From NCBI RefSeq assembly GCF_002433005.1, contig NZ_DJHF01000010.1:46229-94907 (forward strand): 48,679 nt of DNA. Reading direction: 5' to 3'. Shown here one piece after another: positions 17,319 through 26,131 of this stretch (positions are counted from its first letter, which is position 1; every line of letters starts with the position of its first letter). The position numbers and the translations under genes were made by a program. The notes beneath the pieces are model-generated. The model worked only from the letters and a program-made list of their open reading frames with translations. It was not told the DNA's origin and did no database searches. Source of the DNA: Acetomicrobium sp. UBA5826. Its GTDB lineage: Bacteria; Synergistota; Synergistia; Synergistales; Acetomicrobiaceae.

Positions 17319-20300
17319 TCTTCAACCGCCCCCTCGCCTCGTTTCAAGGCATCCATCATATATCGGACCAATTCCTTTATTCCCCTTGGCCCACCGGGGC
17401 CCTTGGCAACAGAGTCGGTGATTATCCAACCCGGCCTTCCTCCGACCAGTGCGGAAAGACCCTCTCTTGCGCCCTTCAAATATATCTCCTTCGCATCCGC
17501 CGCAATCTCACGAACCATAAGACCGGGCAATCCCGCTCTCAGTCTTGTTATATTCAACAGCAACTCAATTTCTTCAGGAAAAGATCCGAATCTATCGACA
17601 ATTTCCCGATTAATTTCCTCAATATCTTCAAAATTCAAATCCCTGAGCAACCTTCTGTACAAAGCTAATCTCAAGCTTGCCTGGGGAATGTAGTGCTCTG
17701 GAATGCCTATGGGAATCTTTATATCCATAGAAAGAGCCTCGGTTCCTTCTCCCTTCAAATTCTTCATAGCATCTTCGATCAGTTTATAGTAGAGTTGGAA
17801 ACCAACTTTTTCAACGTGCCCATGTTGTTCTATGCCCAAGAGGTTACCTCCGCCTCTAATTTCCAGATCCCTCAAGGCCAACATATATCCTCCGCCCAAC
17901 TGATTGCATTCCGAAATGGCCTCAAGTCTCTGCATCGCCTCTTGTGTTAACACTTTATCACTAGGATACAACATATATGCAAAAGCTTGTCTGCTCCTTC
18001 TGCCTACCCTTCCGCGTAGCTGATGAAGTTGAGAAAGCCCAAACATGTGCGCATTATCCACAATAAGAGTGTTAGCCCTAGCTATATCGAGGCCGCTTTC
18101 GACAATAGTGGTGCAGACGAGGACGTTGATGTCTCCCCTTAAAAATTTAATCATCGTCCTTTCGAGAACGTTTTTGGGGAGCTGGCCATGAATAATTCCT
18201 ACTTTTGCCTCGGGAACGAGCTTCTTTAAGCTCTGCGCCCTTTTCTCTATCCCTTTAATTCGATCATATACAAAAAATACTTGACCGCCTCGAGATATCT
18301 CTCTTACGATGGCTTCTCTCACAAGGCTATCCCTCCACGGCCCGACTACAGTTATAACGGGCTGTCTTTCCTTGGGAGGGGTGTTCAGAAGAGATATATC
18401 CCTAATCCCGGACAGTGCCATATAAACTGTTCTGGGTATCGGCGTAGCCGATATGGAAAGCACATCTACCTCGGCTCTCATCTTTTTTAAAAGTTCCTTT
18501 TGTTTCACCCCAAACCGGTGCTCCTCGTCTATAATGACCAGACCCAAATCTTTAAATTGAACATCCCTCTGCAATAATCGATGGGTACCTATCAGTATAT
18601 CCACAAGTCCCTTTTTCGTATCCTCCAATATAAGGCGCTGTTTTGCCTGCCCTTCGAAGCGCGAAAGCTGTTCCACCCTGATCGGCATGTCACCTATTCT
18701 GGCAATGAAATTTTCGTAATGTTGTTCTGCAAGAAGAGTAGTGGGAACCAATACCGCAACCTGTTTTCCTCCCTCTACGGCCTTTATTGCAGCGCGTAAT
18801 GCCACTTCCGTCTTGCCGAAACCGACATCTCCCACCAGGACTCTGTCCATGGGAACCGGCTTTTCCATATCCCTCTTGATCTCTTCAATCGCCTTCAACT
18901 GGTCAGAGGTCTCTTTATAGGGGAAGGTCTTTTCAAAATGACGCGACATATCTCCGTCTTTGGGAAAGGGAAATCCCTTTTTCAATTCCCTCAATGCATA
19001 GAGCGATAACAGATCCGCTGCAACCTTTTGAGCCTTTTCTTTCGCTTTTTGGAGGTTCTTTTTCCACGACTTCCTGTCAAGACGATCAAGCTGAGGTTCA
19101 ACTCCGTATATTCCTTCGTAAGGGGCAATTTTGTACAGCTGATATATCGGCACCAATAGTCTTTTTTTATCGCCGTACTCTAAAATCAGATATTCCCTTT
19201 CGCCTTCTCCTGTATCCGTAGAGGTAACTCCTTTGAAAATGGCTATCCCGTAATCCTCGTGTACCACGTACTGGCCGACCTCTAAAGTTTCCTCCCAATC
19301 CGACGGAGGGCGATAGGAGAAATCCAAAACATTTGACCTGTCGATCCCCATAATCGAAGATTGGGACAGTGCGACCATTTTGCCCTTTATATCCAGAAAA
19401 CCACTGCTAATGGGCCTAGGTATGAATTCGATATCCCGACTCCGCGCCCAATCGGCCAGATGTTCCATATCAGCGTAGAGGCTAACTCTGTAACCCTCTT
19501 CTTTCCACTTGAGCAGATAAGCATTGGCCTCTTCTAATTTTCCTTTAAAATAAGGCTCGTTCAATATATCGAACCTATATGCTGCACCTTCCGGCGATGA
19601 ATCGATTCTTATCTTGGGCAACCTTCCGAGGATTTTATAAATCTCTCTCCAGCTCTGTATGGAAGGCAAAGACTTATTATCGTCGCATAACTTATCCCAA
19701 AGCCAACTATATATGTCTCCCTGCGACTCGAGCTCCTTTGGGTCGAAAAGTATTACGCGGCAACCCTCAGGGATCGTCTCGAAAGGAAAGGACAATTTGC
19801 TGCCGTAAATTCTATGAATTTCTATCTCATCATGATGGGCGATGCTTTTTTGAGTCTCGCCGTCAAAAGCTCTGATGCTCTCCACTTCGTCGTCAAAGAA
19901 TTCCACCCTGATGGGATATCTGTAAAGCGGGTCAAAGAGGTCCAATAAATTTCCTCTAAGGGCAAAATGGCCAGGCGCCCACACCAGATCGACCTGTTCA
20001 TAGCCGCTGTTTTGAAGCCATCTGGAGAGATTATCTCTGCCGATGGCTTCTCCAACAGCTATGTTGAAGCTGTCGTCGGCAAAAGAAAGGGGCGTCATAA
20101 GGGCCCCAGGTGTCGATATTAAAAGCTTATTGCCCTCGCCATGACGCCACTTTCTATAAAGCTCTCCTCTGCTAACCCACAATGCGGATTGCCCCACCTG
20201 ATCTGCCGTCAAGGGCAACTCCGGCAAATAGACTATTTCCCTTTCTCCGAACAATGCCTTCCAGTCGAAATAAAAGTCCAGCGCCTGCGAATTGTCGGGG

Positions 20301-20446
20301 AATATAGCTATGCTTTTAAATTTACAATCTCTCAAAACCCAGGGCCTTGCGGCTCCCTTCGTTTGGAGACAAAGGGTGTCTCCCCTTATCCAATTTTCGA
20401 GGTCGACATCCCAAACCTTTTCAATGTATATCTGCAATTCATGCAT
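17297..20446 (-). CDS. mfd: Transcription-repair coupling factor Mfd
   Basis: About 1049 residues. Layout: a UvrB-like N-terminal region, the RNA polymerase-interacting CarD-like domain (YVVHEDYGIAIFKGV near 395), a RecG-like translocase with Walker A GDVGFGKTEVALRAA (near 540) and DEEHRFG (near 640), and the C-terminal TRCF domain. Mfd removes stalled RNA polymerase and recruits UvrA. The start is an adjacent GTG (20449) or ATG (20446), with only a weak AGGA upstream, just after the pth stop. It lies between pth and mazG, an arrangement common in bacteria. Confidence 0.97.
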   Translation of the reverse strand: MHELQIYIEKVWDVDLENWIRGDTLCLQTKGAARPWVLRDCKFKSIAIFPDNSQALDFYFDWKALFGEREIVYLPELPLTADQVGQSALWVSRGELYRKWRHGEGNKLLISTPGALMTPLSFADDSFNIAVGEAIGRDNLSRWLQNSGYEQVDLVWAPGHFALRGNLLDLFDPLYRYPIRVEFFDDEVESIRAFDGETQKSIAHHDEIEIHRIYGSKLSFPFETIPEGCRVILFDPKELESQGDIYSWLWDKLCDDNKSLPSIQSWREIYKILGRLPKIRIDSSPEGAAYRFDILNEPYFKGKLEEANAYLLKWKEEGYRVSLYADMEHLADWARSRDIEFIPRPISSGFLDIKGKMVALSQSSIMGIDRSNVLDFSYRPPSDWEETLEVGQYVVHEDYGIAIFKGVTSTDTGEGEREYLILEYGDKKRLLVPIYQLYKIAPYEGIYGVEPQLDRLDRKSWKKNLQKAKEKAQKVAADLLSLYALRELKKGFPFPKDGDMSRHFEKTFPYKETSDQLKAIEEIKRDMEKPVPMDRVLVGDVGFGKTEVALRAAIKAVEGGKQVAVLVPTTLLAEQHYENFIARIGDMPIRVEQLSRFEGQAKQRLILEDTKKGLVDILIGTHRLLQRDVQFKDLGLVIIDEEHRFGVKQKELLKKMRAEVDVLSISATPIPRTVYMALSGIRDISLLNTPPKERQPVITVVGPWRDSLVREAIVREISRGGQVFFVYDRIKGIEKRAQSLKKLVPEAKVGIIHGQLPKNVLERTMIKFLRGDINVLVCTTIVESGLDIARANTLIVDNAHMFGLSQLHQLRGRVGRRSRQAFAYMLYPSDKVLTQEAMQRLEAISECNQLGGGYMLALRDLEIRGGGNLLGIEQHGHVEKVGFQLYYKLIEDAMKNLKGEGTEALSMDIKIPIGIPEHYIPQASLRLALYRRLLRDLNFEDIEEINREIVDRFGSFPEEIELLLNITRLRAGLPGLMVREIAADAKEIYLKGAREGLSALVGGRPGWIITDSVAKGPGGPRGIKELVRYMMDALKRGEGAVEEWDRSAI

Positions 20447-20452
20447 CACGTC

Positions 20453-21031
20453 CTATAGGCTGCTGTTTACGTAGGATATGGCATGTTCTATATCCATTGT
20501 AACCCAGGCCAAAATTGCCTTTGCTGCTCTCTCTAGCACATCGGGCAAAGCCTTCATTTCCTCTTCGTCAAAGGGAGATAAGACGAAACCGATTAAATCC
20601 TCTATGGGTTCCTCTCCCCCCGTCCCTATTCTAAGCCTAGGTATTTCCAATGTACCAAGCGCGCCTATAACGGAAGCCATTCCATTATGACCGCCTGCAC
20701 TGCCCTTGGCGCGCAGCCTTAATTTGCCAAAGGGCAAATATATATCATCATAAACTATCAATATATTATTATTATCTATATTTAACTCTCTTTTGGCCTG
20801 AACTACAGAACGGCCACTTAGGTTCATAAAGGTGAGCGGCTTTAACAGGTAGACCCTTTCTCCCTCTACCTCGAAGGGTCCCCACATCATGCCATTACAC
20901 CGATACTCGAAGCTGGCAAATTTATTTAATTTTTCCAACAAGGCATCCACGGCCAGCCATCCAACGTTGTGCCTTGTCATGCCATATTTTGCTCCAGGAT
21001 TGCCAAGGCCGACGCAGAGTCGTACGCCCAC
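20453..21031 (-). CDS. pth: Peptidyl-tRNA hydrolase
   Basis: 192 residues. It releases peptides from dropped-off peptidyl-tRNA. The family start VGLGNPGAKYGMTRHNVGW includes the catalytic histidine; LLKPLTFMNLSG and VYDDIYLPFGKLRLRAKGSAGGHNG follow. The start is a GTG; its GGAGG lies about 12 bases away, inside the 3' end of rplY. The order rplY-pth-mfd is frequently conserved. Confidence 0.96.
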   Translation of the reverse strand: MGVRLCVGLGNPGAKYGMTRHNVGWLAVDALLEKLNKFASFEYRCNGMMWGPFEVEGERVYLLKPLTFMNLSGRSVVQAKRELNIDNNNILIVYDDIYLPFGKLRLRAKGSAGGHNGMASVIGALGTLEIPRLRIGTGGEEPIEDLIGFVLSPFDEEEMKALPDVLERAAKAILAWVTMDIEHAISYVNSSL

Positions 21032-21038
21032 TCTAAAA

Positions 21039-21695
21039 TTATTCCTCCTCTTCTTCTGCGGTGGACCTTTTGCCTATTACTTCGACTTCCCTTTCAACTT
21101 CCTCAGCTGCTTCTACTTCTTCTTCGACTGCTTCAACGATTTGAACGACAGTGTCGTCAAGATCGACCGATACTAAAGCGCTTTCCGGCAAGTTGATATC
21201 GGATATTCGAAGGCTGTCTCCTATATCGAGTCCAGCTATGTCTACATGTATCTCATCGGGCATTTCCGTAGGAAGAACTTCCATCTCTAATTCGTGAAGA
21301 GATTGAATCAAAACTCCACCCTTCTTGACGCCCAGACAGGATTCCTTGTTTATAAGGACTATGGGAACAGCTACCAATACTCTGTGTCCTTTTACAAGTT
21401 GATAGAAGTCGATGTGAAGGACCTGCCTGCTTATAGGATCCCTTTGGTAGTCCCTTATCATCGCCATCTCTTTCTTGCCGTCGGGGAAAATTACGTTAAA
21501 CATCAAGGTCTTCCAATGGGAAGATTGTATGTGTGGCAAAATCTCATCGACGGACACCTTGACCGGAACTGCTTCTTTATAATCCGGACCATAAAAGACT
21601 GCAGGCAAATACCCTTCATTTCGTAACTGTTTTGATTTGTTCTTTCCCAGATTTTCCCTATATTCCAACCTTATATCAATGTTTTCAACCGCCAT
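21039..21695 (-). CDS. rplY: Ribosomal protein bL25, long CTC form
   Basis: 218 residues. An N-terminal 5S-rRNA-binding bL25 domain (about residues 5-95) is followed by a C-terminal TL5/CTC beta domain. The last 30 or so residues are very rich in glutamate. The long form resembles Thermus TL5 and Bacillus Ctc. GGGAGG lies 8 bases before the ATG. A possible promoter with TATAAT at 21815-21810 lies in the gap after prs. Confidence 0.94.
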   Translation of the reverse strand: MAVENIDIRLEYRENLGKNKSKQLRNEGYLPAVFYGPDYKEAVPVKVSVDEILPHIQSSHWKTLMFNVIFPDGKKEMAMIRDYQRDPISRQVLHIDFYQLVKGHRVLVAVPIVLINKESCLGVKKGGVLIQSLHELEMEVLPTEMPDEIHVDIAGLDIGDSLRISDINLPESALVSVDLDDTVVQIVEAVEEEVEAAEEVEREVEVIGKRSTAEEEEE

Positions 21696-21817
21696 ATCGA
21701 ATTCCTCCCTCGAAACAGAACTAAAATTATGATGTTAAATGCCCTAAGCGAAAGCAACCCTATGTAAAACGAAACGCAACGATTACCAATATTTCCCGTA
21801 TTTTAAAACATTATAGC

Positions 21818-22786
21818 CTATCGAAAGAGTATGCTCACCGAATCATTTGAATGTATCCTACTTATAGCTTCAGCAAAAAGTGGAGCAATGGACAACACAG
21901 TGATTTTATCCAATGTCTTTTCTTTGGACAACGGGATAGTATCGGTTAAAACCACTTCTTCTATTGGCGAATCCTTGAGCCTCTCTATGGCCGGGCCGGA
22001 CAAAACGGCATGGGTTGCAGCCGCATAGACCTTTTTTGCCCCCCTTTTCATCAATGCCTCGGCTGCTTTTACAATAGTGCCGCCGGTGTCTATCATATCG
22101 TCCACCAAGATGGCCACTTTGCCGTCGACGTGTCCTATTATCTCCATTACTTCACAATGATTAGCTATGTCATAGGATCTCCTCTTGTCAACAATGGCAA
22201 GATCAGTATGCAAGGGCTCTGTGAAACGCCGCGCTCTTACCACTCCGCCTATGTCGGGAGATACGACAACCACTTTCCCCGCCTCTATTCCATCCTTCAG
22301 CTTCTCTTGGAAATAGGACGCCAGCAACGGAACGGCCGTGAGATGATCTACGGGAATGTCGAAAAAGCCCTGAATTTGTCCGGCATGAAGATCTGCCGAT
22401 ACTACCCTGTCGGCTCCGGCTTTCTCCAGCAAATTCGCTATCAACTTTGCTGTGATCGGCTCCCTGCCTCGTGTCTTTCTATCTTGTCTTGCATAACCAA
22501 AGTAAGGAACCACTACGTTGATCTGATAAGCAGATGCCCTTCTCAAGGCATCCAAAAATATCAACAACTCCATCAAGTTTTCGTTCGAGGGGTAGCATGT
22601 CGATTGTATAACATACACATCGGCGCCTCGAACGCTTTCCTCTATAGATATGCCTATTTCGCCGTCGGAAAACCTATAAATCTTGGAAGCCGCCAAAGAT
22701 ATATGGAGGTTTTCGCACACCTTCCTGGCAAATTCCGGATGAGATTGCCCCGCAAAAATTTTGAGCTCCCTATCCTTAAAGACCAT
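21818..22786 (-). CDS. prs: Ribose-phosphate pyrophosphokinase
   Basis: 322 residues. It makes PRPP from ribose 5-phosphate and ATP for nucleotide, histidine and tryptophan synthesis. Visible are the start LKIFAGQSHPEFA, the VVPYFGYARQDRK segment, SADLHAGQIQGFFDIPVDHL and the PRPP-binding VDDMIDTGGTIVKAAEAL. It follows glmU by 39 bases in the common order glmU-prs-rplY-pth. Confidence 0.97.
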   Translation of the reverse strand: MVFKDRELKIFAGQSHPEFARKVCENLHISLAASKIYRFSDGEIGISIEESVRGADVYVIQSTCYPSNENLMELLIFLDALRRASAYQINVVVPYFGYARQDRKTRGREPITAKLIANLLEKAGADRVVSADLHAGQIQGFFDIPVDHLTAVPLLASYFQEKLKDGIEAGKVVVVSPDIGGVVRARRFTEPLHTDLAIVDKRRSYDIANHCEVMEIIGHVDGKVAILVDDMIDTGGTIVKAAEALMKRGAKKVYAAATHAVLSGPAIERLKDSPIEEVVLTDTIPLSKEKTLDKITVLSIAPLFAEAISRIHSNDSVSILFR

Positions 22787-22825
22787 AAAGACCGACCCCC
22801 ACCTTTATTATTAGTAGTTGATGCC

Positions 22826-24193
22826 TTATTTTTTCCGTTTCCACCCCAATATGTTCCGCTGCCGCGCTCTTGCCAAGGCTAAGGCTCCTTTGGGGACATT
22901 ATCGGTAATTACGGAACCGGCTCCTGTAGTGACATCGTCATCGAGCTCGACTGGTGCGACCAACATCGTATCACTGCCGACGAAACAGCGATCGCCTATT
23001 TTCGTCGGATGTTTTCTAATTCCGTCGTAATTACATGTTATAGTGCCGGCACCGATGTTGGTGTCCTCTCCAATAATAGCATCTCCTATGTACGATAAAT
23101 GAGGAACTTTGCTCCTCGCCCCTATTTTCGACTTCTTTATTTCGACGAATTTCCCTGCAAAGGCTTGTGCCATTAACTCCGCTCCGTCCCTTAAATAGGC
23201 AAAGGGACCTACGACGGCTTCATGTCCGATCGAAGAATTTTCAATTATCACGTGGGAGTTTATGTGAACCTGACTTTCAAGCCTGCAATCCCTTATTATC
23301 GAGAAACTGCCTATGTTGCAACGATCTCCAACGACGGTCCTGCCATATATCTGGACATTTGGAGAAATAAAAGCTTCTCCTTCAAATATTACGTTAGGAC
23401 CAATCCAAACAGTTGAGGGATCAACGCATTTGACACCACTTTCCATCCACCGAGCAAGTATCAATTCCCTTAGCAAAGCGGTTGTTCGTGCCAATTGAAA
23501 GGGATCGTTGACTCCCAAAAACTCTTCTTCTCTCTCTCCGAGCACCACCTCAACACGTTCCCCAGCACTCTGAAAGATTTCCACCAGATCAGTTAAATAG
23601 TACTCTCCCTGTGCATTTTTACATTCCAAACTTTTAATATGACGTTTAAGGGCATCTGTTGAAAAGGCATAGACGCCGCTGTTGACCTCAGAGATCTTCA
23701 ATTCTTCTTCGGTGGCATCCTTTTCTTCGACGATTCGAACAACGCCGCCGACTCTGACGACCCTACCGTATCCAACCGCATTGGACGCCTGAAAACTGAT
23801 AAAGCTCAACGCCGAACCTTTCTCCACATGCCGTCTCATCAACAAGTCGATGGTATCACTGGTAATAAGGGGAACATCGCCAGGCAGGACCAATAAATAG
23901 TCGTAATTTTCCCAGAAAGAAGAACTGACCTTAACCGCATCTCCTGTACCTTTTTGCTGCTTTTGCTCGATCGTAGCGACATGGGGCCAATCTCTTTTGA
24001 GATAAGCTATTACTTCGTCTTTTCCATATCCTACTACTACTGCAGTAGCAACTTGCTGACACCCCTTTAAAGCATTTAGAGGATATAAAAGCATGGGCTC
24101 GTTTAAAATGGGTTGCATCACTTTCGCGGTAACGCTTTTCATTCTTGTGCCCTTGCCTGCGGCAAGAATTAAAGCTCCCCATGTAAAATTCAT
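22826..24193 (-). CDS. glmU: Bifunctional UDP-GlcNAc pyrophosphorylase / GlcN-1-P N-acetyltransferase
   Basis: 455 residues from the ATG at 24193, which has GGAGG 9 bases upstream. The 17-codon upstream extension has no ribosome site. The N-terminal uridylyltransferase domain opens with LILAAGKGTRMKS. The C-terminal left-handed beta-helix holds hexapeptide repeats and the acetyltransferase segment NYDGIRKHPTKIG with the following GSDTMLVAPVEL. It makes UDP-GlcNAc for the cell envelope. GlmM, encoded 3 kb away at 26132-27508, supplies its substrate. A tRNA-Gln gene lies 67 bases upstream on the same strand. Confidence 0.96.
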   Translation of the reverse strand: MNFTWGALILAAGKGTRMKSVTAKVMQPILNEPMLLYPLNALKGCQQVATAVVVGYGKDEVIAYLKRDWPHVATIEQKQQKGTGDAVKVSSSFWENYDYLLVLPGDVPLITSDTIDLLMRRHVEKGSALSFISFQASNAVGYGRVVRVGGVVRIVEEKDATEEELKISEVNSGVYAFSTDALKRHIKSLECKNAQGEYYLTDLVEIFQSAGERVEVVLGEREEEFLGVNDPFQLARTTALLRELILARWMESGVKCVDPSTVWIGPNVIFEGEAFISPNVQIYGRTVVGDRCNIGSFSIIRDCRLESQVHINSHVIIENSSIGHEAVVGPFAYLRDGAELMAQAFAGKFVEIKKSKIGARSKVPHLSYIGDAIIGEDTNIGAGTITCNYDGIRKHPTKIGDRCFVGSDTMLVAPVELDDDVTTGAGSVITDNVPKGALALARARQRNILGWKRKK

Positions 24194-24260
24194 ATCTTCC
24201 GGCCTCCCAATGCAACAAAGTGGGGGGAGTCCTTCTCCCCCCATTTATATACCATATTTA

Positions 24261-24336
24261 TGGCTGGGGTGGCAGGATTCGAACCTGCGAATGGCGGATC
24301 CAAAGTCCGCTGCCTTGCCGGCTTGGCTACACCCCA
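24261..24336 (-). tRNA. tRNA-Gln (anticodon TTG)
   Basis: 76-base cloverleaf on the minus strand. The acceptor stem TGGGGTG pairs with CACCCCA. The anticodon loop reads CTTTGGA with anticodon TTG. The T-arm contains GGTTCGAATCC. Discriminator G and an encoded CCA end follow. Confidence 0.97.
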
Positions 24337-24352
24337 TCGTAAAGCAAAATGA

Positions 24353-24382
24353 ATTATACATGAAACGTTGCCTCCTTGTCCA
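24353..24382 (-). promoter_or_regulatory. Promoter of tRNA-Gln
   Basis: On the minus strand, TGGACA (24382-24377) and TATAAT (24358-24353) are spaced 18 bases apart. The predicted start is about 10 bases before the mature tRNA 5' end. Confidence 0.7.
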
Positions 24383-24434
24383 GATCAATCGGGCAAAGGA
24401 AATCCTATTTTTTAAACTATTTGAACGGTCCCTC

Positions 24435-24463
24435 TTGAAAATTTACCTTTAAATAGTTATAAA
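24435..24463 (+). promoter_or_regulatory. Promoter of the PerR-like regulator gene
   Basis: TTGAAA (24435-24440) and TATAAA (24458-24463) are separated by 17 bases and lie about 30 bases before the ATG. The surrounding A/T-rich stretch could hold an autoregulatory operator, but I see no clear palindrome. Confidence 0.7.
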
Positions 24464-24493
24464 TTAAATTACAGATTGGAGGGGTATCAAAAC

Positions 24494-24910
24494 ATGTGGA
24501 ATGTCGATGAAATTTTGGATAAGTTAAAATCAAAGGGGTATAAATTGACCGGTCAGAGAAAGGCAATCGTGGAAAGGTTGTGCGGGCGTGAGGATCATCC
24601 AACGGCAGAACAGCTTTACAAAGAACTTAAAAAAGATTATCCGACCATATCTTTTGCTACCATATACAGTACCGTGCAGCTCTTGGAAGAAATGGGCTAC
24701 CTGCAAACACTTACCGTCGACGAGAAAAAAACCCATTTCGACCCAACGTGGGCGGCTCACGCTCACTTCTTCTGCCAAAAATGCGGCCGACTCGAAGACA
24801 TCGAGATGAATCAGGAGGAAGTGGAAAGACTTAAAAATTTGAGCAAATACAGAACCCAAAGCTTACAGGTCTATCTATATGGATTATGTCCAGAATGCGA
24901 TAACAGGTAA
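24494..24910 (+). CDS. perR: Fur-family metalloregulator, PerR-like
   Basis: 138 residues from the ATG at 24494, which has GGAGGGG 9 bases upstream; a TTG-initiated longer frame would place that site inside the gene. A winged-helix DNA-binding domain (about residues 5-80, with DHPTAEQLYKEL and SFATIYSTVQLLEE) is followed by the dimerisation domain with two structural zinc pairs, CQKC and CPEC. The regulatory site reads HFDP...HAHFFC: the aspartate aligns with PerR Asp85, where Fur has glutamate. This favours a peroxide-sensing repressor over an iron sensor. The subtype remains an inference, and no peroxide-defence gene is in the window. Confidence 0.85.
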   Translation: MWNVDEILDKLKSKGYKLTGQRKAIVERLCGREDHPTAEQLYKELKKDYPTISFATIYSTVQLLEEMGYLQTLTVDEKKTHFDPTWAAHAHFFCQKCGRLEDIEMNQEEVERLKNLSKYRTQSLQVYLYGLCPECDNR

Positions 24911-25154
24911 TCTTAAAATTTTGTGCTTCCTAATAATTGCGTTGGTAGTTTTGTCTTCGGTCTTGGGCATATTGAACCAACGCAGAGAATCCTCTTTACT
25001 CAAAGGCCTCTTTTGGTCGAGTTTTGTCATGATAATGGTATTAAGCTTCTTGGTATTGCTGGCTATTTCACCATTTTATATAGCTATAGCGCCTCTGATA
25101 CCTTTAGCGATGTATATCTATATACTGACTAAACGATCGGGCCGCTCGGGTTAA
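24879..25154 (+). CDS. Small hydrophobic membrane protein of unknown function
   Basis: 91 residues with two or three membrane segments (about residues 13-33, 43-64 and 66-84) and a basic end. I recognise no family. It overlaps the end of the PerR-like gene by 32 bases and shares its promoter, so it would be co-expressed. The ribosome site is weak (AGGT about 8 bases before the ATG), which fits translational coupling. A 10-bp inverted repeat follows 16 bases after its stop. Confidence 0.6.
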   Translation: MDYVQNAITGNLKILCFLIIALVVLSSVLGILNQRRESSLLKGLFWSSFVMIMVLSFLVLLAISPFYIAIAPLIPLAMYIYILTKRSGRSG

Positions 25155-25170
25155 CACTCCACCTAACAGA

Positions 25171-25210
25171 GGGCTTCTTGCTCTTACCACGATCATTTAA
25201 CAAGAAGCCC
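25171..25210. repeat. 10-bp perfect inverted repeat between convergent genes
   Basis: GGGCTTCTTG (25171-25180) and CAAGAAGCCC (25201-25210) form a perfect stem with a 20-base loop. It sits between the convergent perR/membrane-protein unit and galU. No T-run follows on either strand, so it is not a classical intrinsic terminator, but its place suggests a bidirectional transcript end or RNA stabiliser. Confidence 0.5.
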
Positions 25211-25230
25211 GTTACGGTTACAATCCACAT

Positions 25231-26100
25231 TTATTTAATGATATTTTCATCTCTTAATATTTCCAAGGCAACGTCTTTCAGTTCGGGATCTTGAAGTCCC
25301 CTTCTTATGGTCGATCTGAACCAGGAAACCTTGGTCCCGCAATCGAGACGCTCTCCTTCGTAAACAACCCCCCATATTGGCTCTTCCTGTGCTAGGCTTT
25401 TCAGGGCATCGGTGAGTTGATATTCGCCGCCTTCGCCCATACTTATATTCCTTATATGAGAAAAAATAGAGGGAGACAGGACATACCTTCCCATTATGGC
25501 AAAATCGCTGGGCGCCTTTTCTTTCTTTGGCTTTTCAACCAAATCATTTATCCGATAAACGTTGTCCGAATAGGGGGTAGCATCTACTATACCATACCTT
25601 TCCGTTTCTTCGTGAGGCACTCTTTCAAGTGCAATCACCGAACCTCCCAATTTCTCCCGCACATCGATGAGCTGTTTAAGGACCGGTTTATCGGAGATCA
25701 TGACATCGTCAGTCAAAATAACTCCGAAAGGTTCATTGCAAAAGGGTTCGGCACAGAGTATAGCATGTCCCAATCCGAGAGGTTCAGGCTGTCTTACATA
25801 GGCAAAGTCCGCAAGGGCGCTTATAGACGTGACTAAACGGTACAAATCTTCCTTGTTACGCTCCTTCAAAAGTTGTTCCAATTCGTAGGATCTGTCAAAA
25901 TAATCCTCTAGTGCCCTCTTGCCTCTTCCGGTTATAAATATAATTTGACTACATCCCGATGCTACGGCCTCATCTACACCGTAATGAATAATGGGTCTAT
26001 CGATTAAAGGCAACATTTCTTTTGGTATTTCCTTGGTAACGGGCAAAAAACGAGTTCCTAGACCGGCCACGGGAAAGATGCACTTTCGAACGCCAGACAT
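25231..26100 (-). CDS. galU: UTP-glucose-1-phosphate uridylyltransferase
   Basis: 289 residues. It makes UDP-glucose from UTP and glucose 1-phosphate. Diagnostic segments are FPVAGLGTRFLPVTKEIPKEMLP at the nucleotide site (residues about 9-31), VDEAVASG and VEKPKKEKAPSDFAIMGRYVL. GGAGG lies 7 bases before the ATG. It is the last gene of the minus-strand run that ends in cdaA-cdaR-glmM-galU, 31 bases after glmM. Confidence 0.96.
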   Translation of the reverse strand: MSGVRKCIFPVAGLGTRFLPVTKEIPKEMLPLIDRPIIHYGVDEAVASGCSQIIFITGRGKRALEDYFDRSYELEQLLKERNKEDLYRLVTSISALADFAYVRQPEPLGLGHAILCAEPFCNEPFGVILTDDVMISDKPVLKQLIDVREKLGGSVIALERVPHEETERYGIVDATPYSDNVYRINDLVEKPKKEKAPSDFAIMGRYVLSPSIFSHIRNISMGEGGEYQLTDALKSLAQEEPIWGVVYEGERLDCGTKVSWFRSTIRRGLQDPELKDVALEILRDENIIK

Positions 26101-26131
26101 CGATATACCTCCTTTATACTAAAGTAAAATG

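Noticed and set aside
21780..21817. TATAAT between prs and rplY as a firm promoter
   Set aside because: The -10 is perfect, but no reasonable -35 or extended -10 is present and the leader would be over 100 bases; mentioned under rplY only.
24455..24472. A/T-rich sequence before perR resembling a Per/Fur box
   Set aside because: Only about half of the positions are self-complementary, and the match is no better than expected for an A/T-rich promoter.
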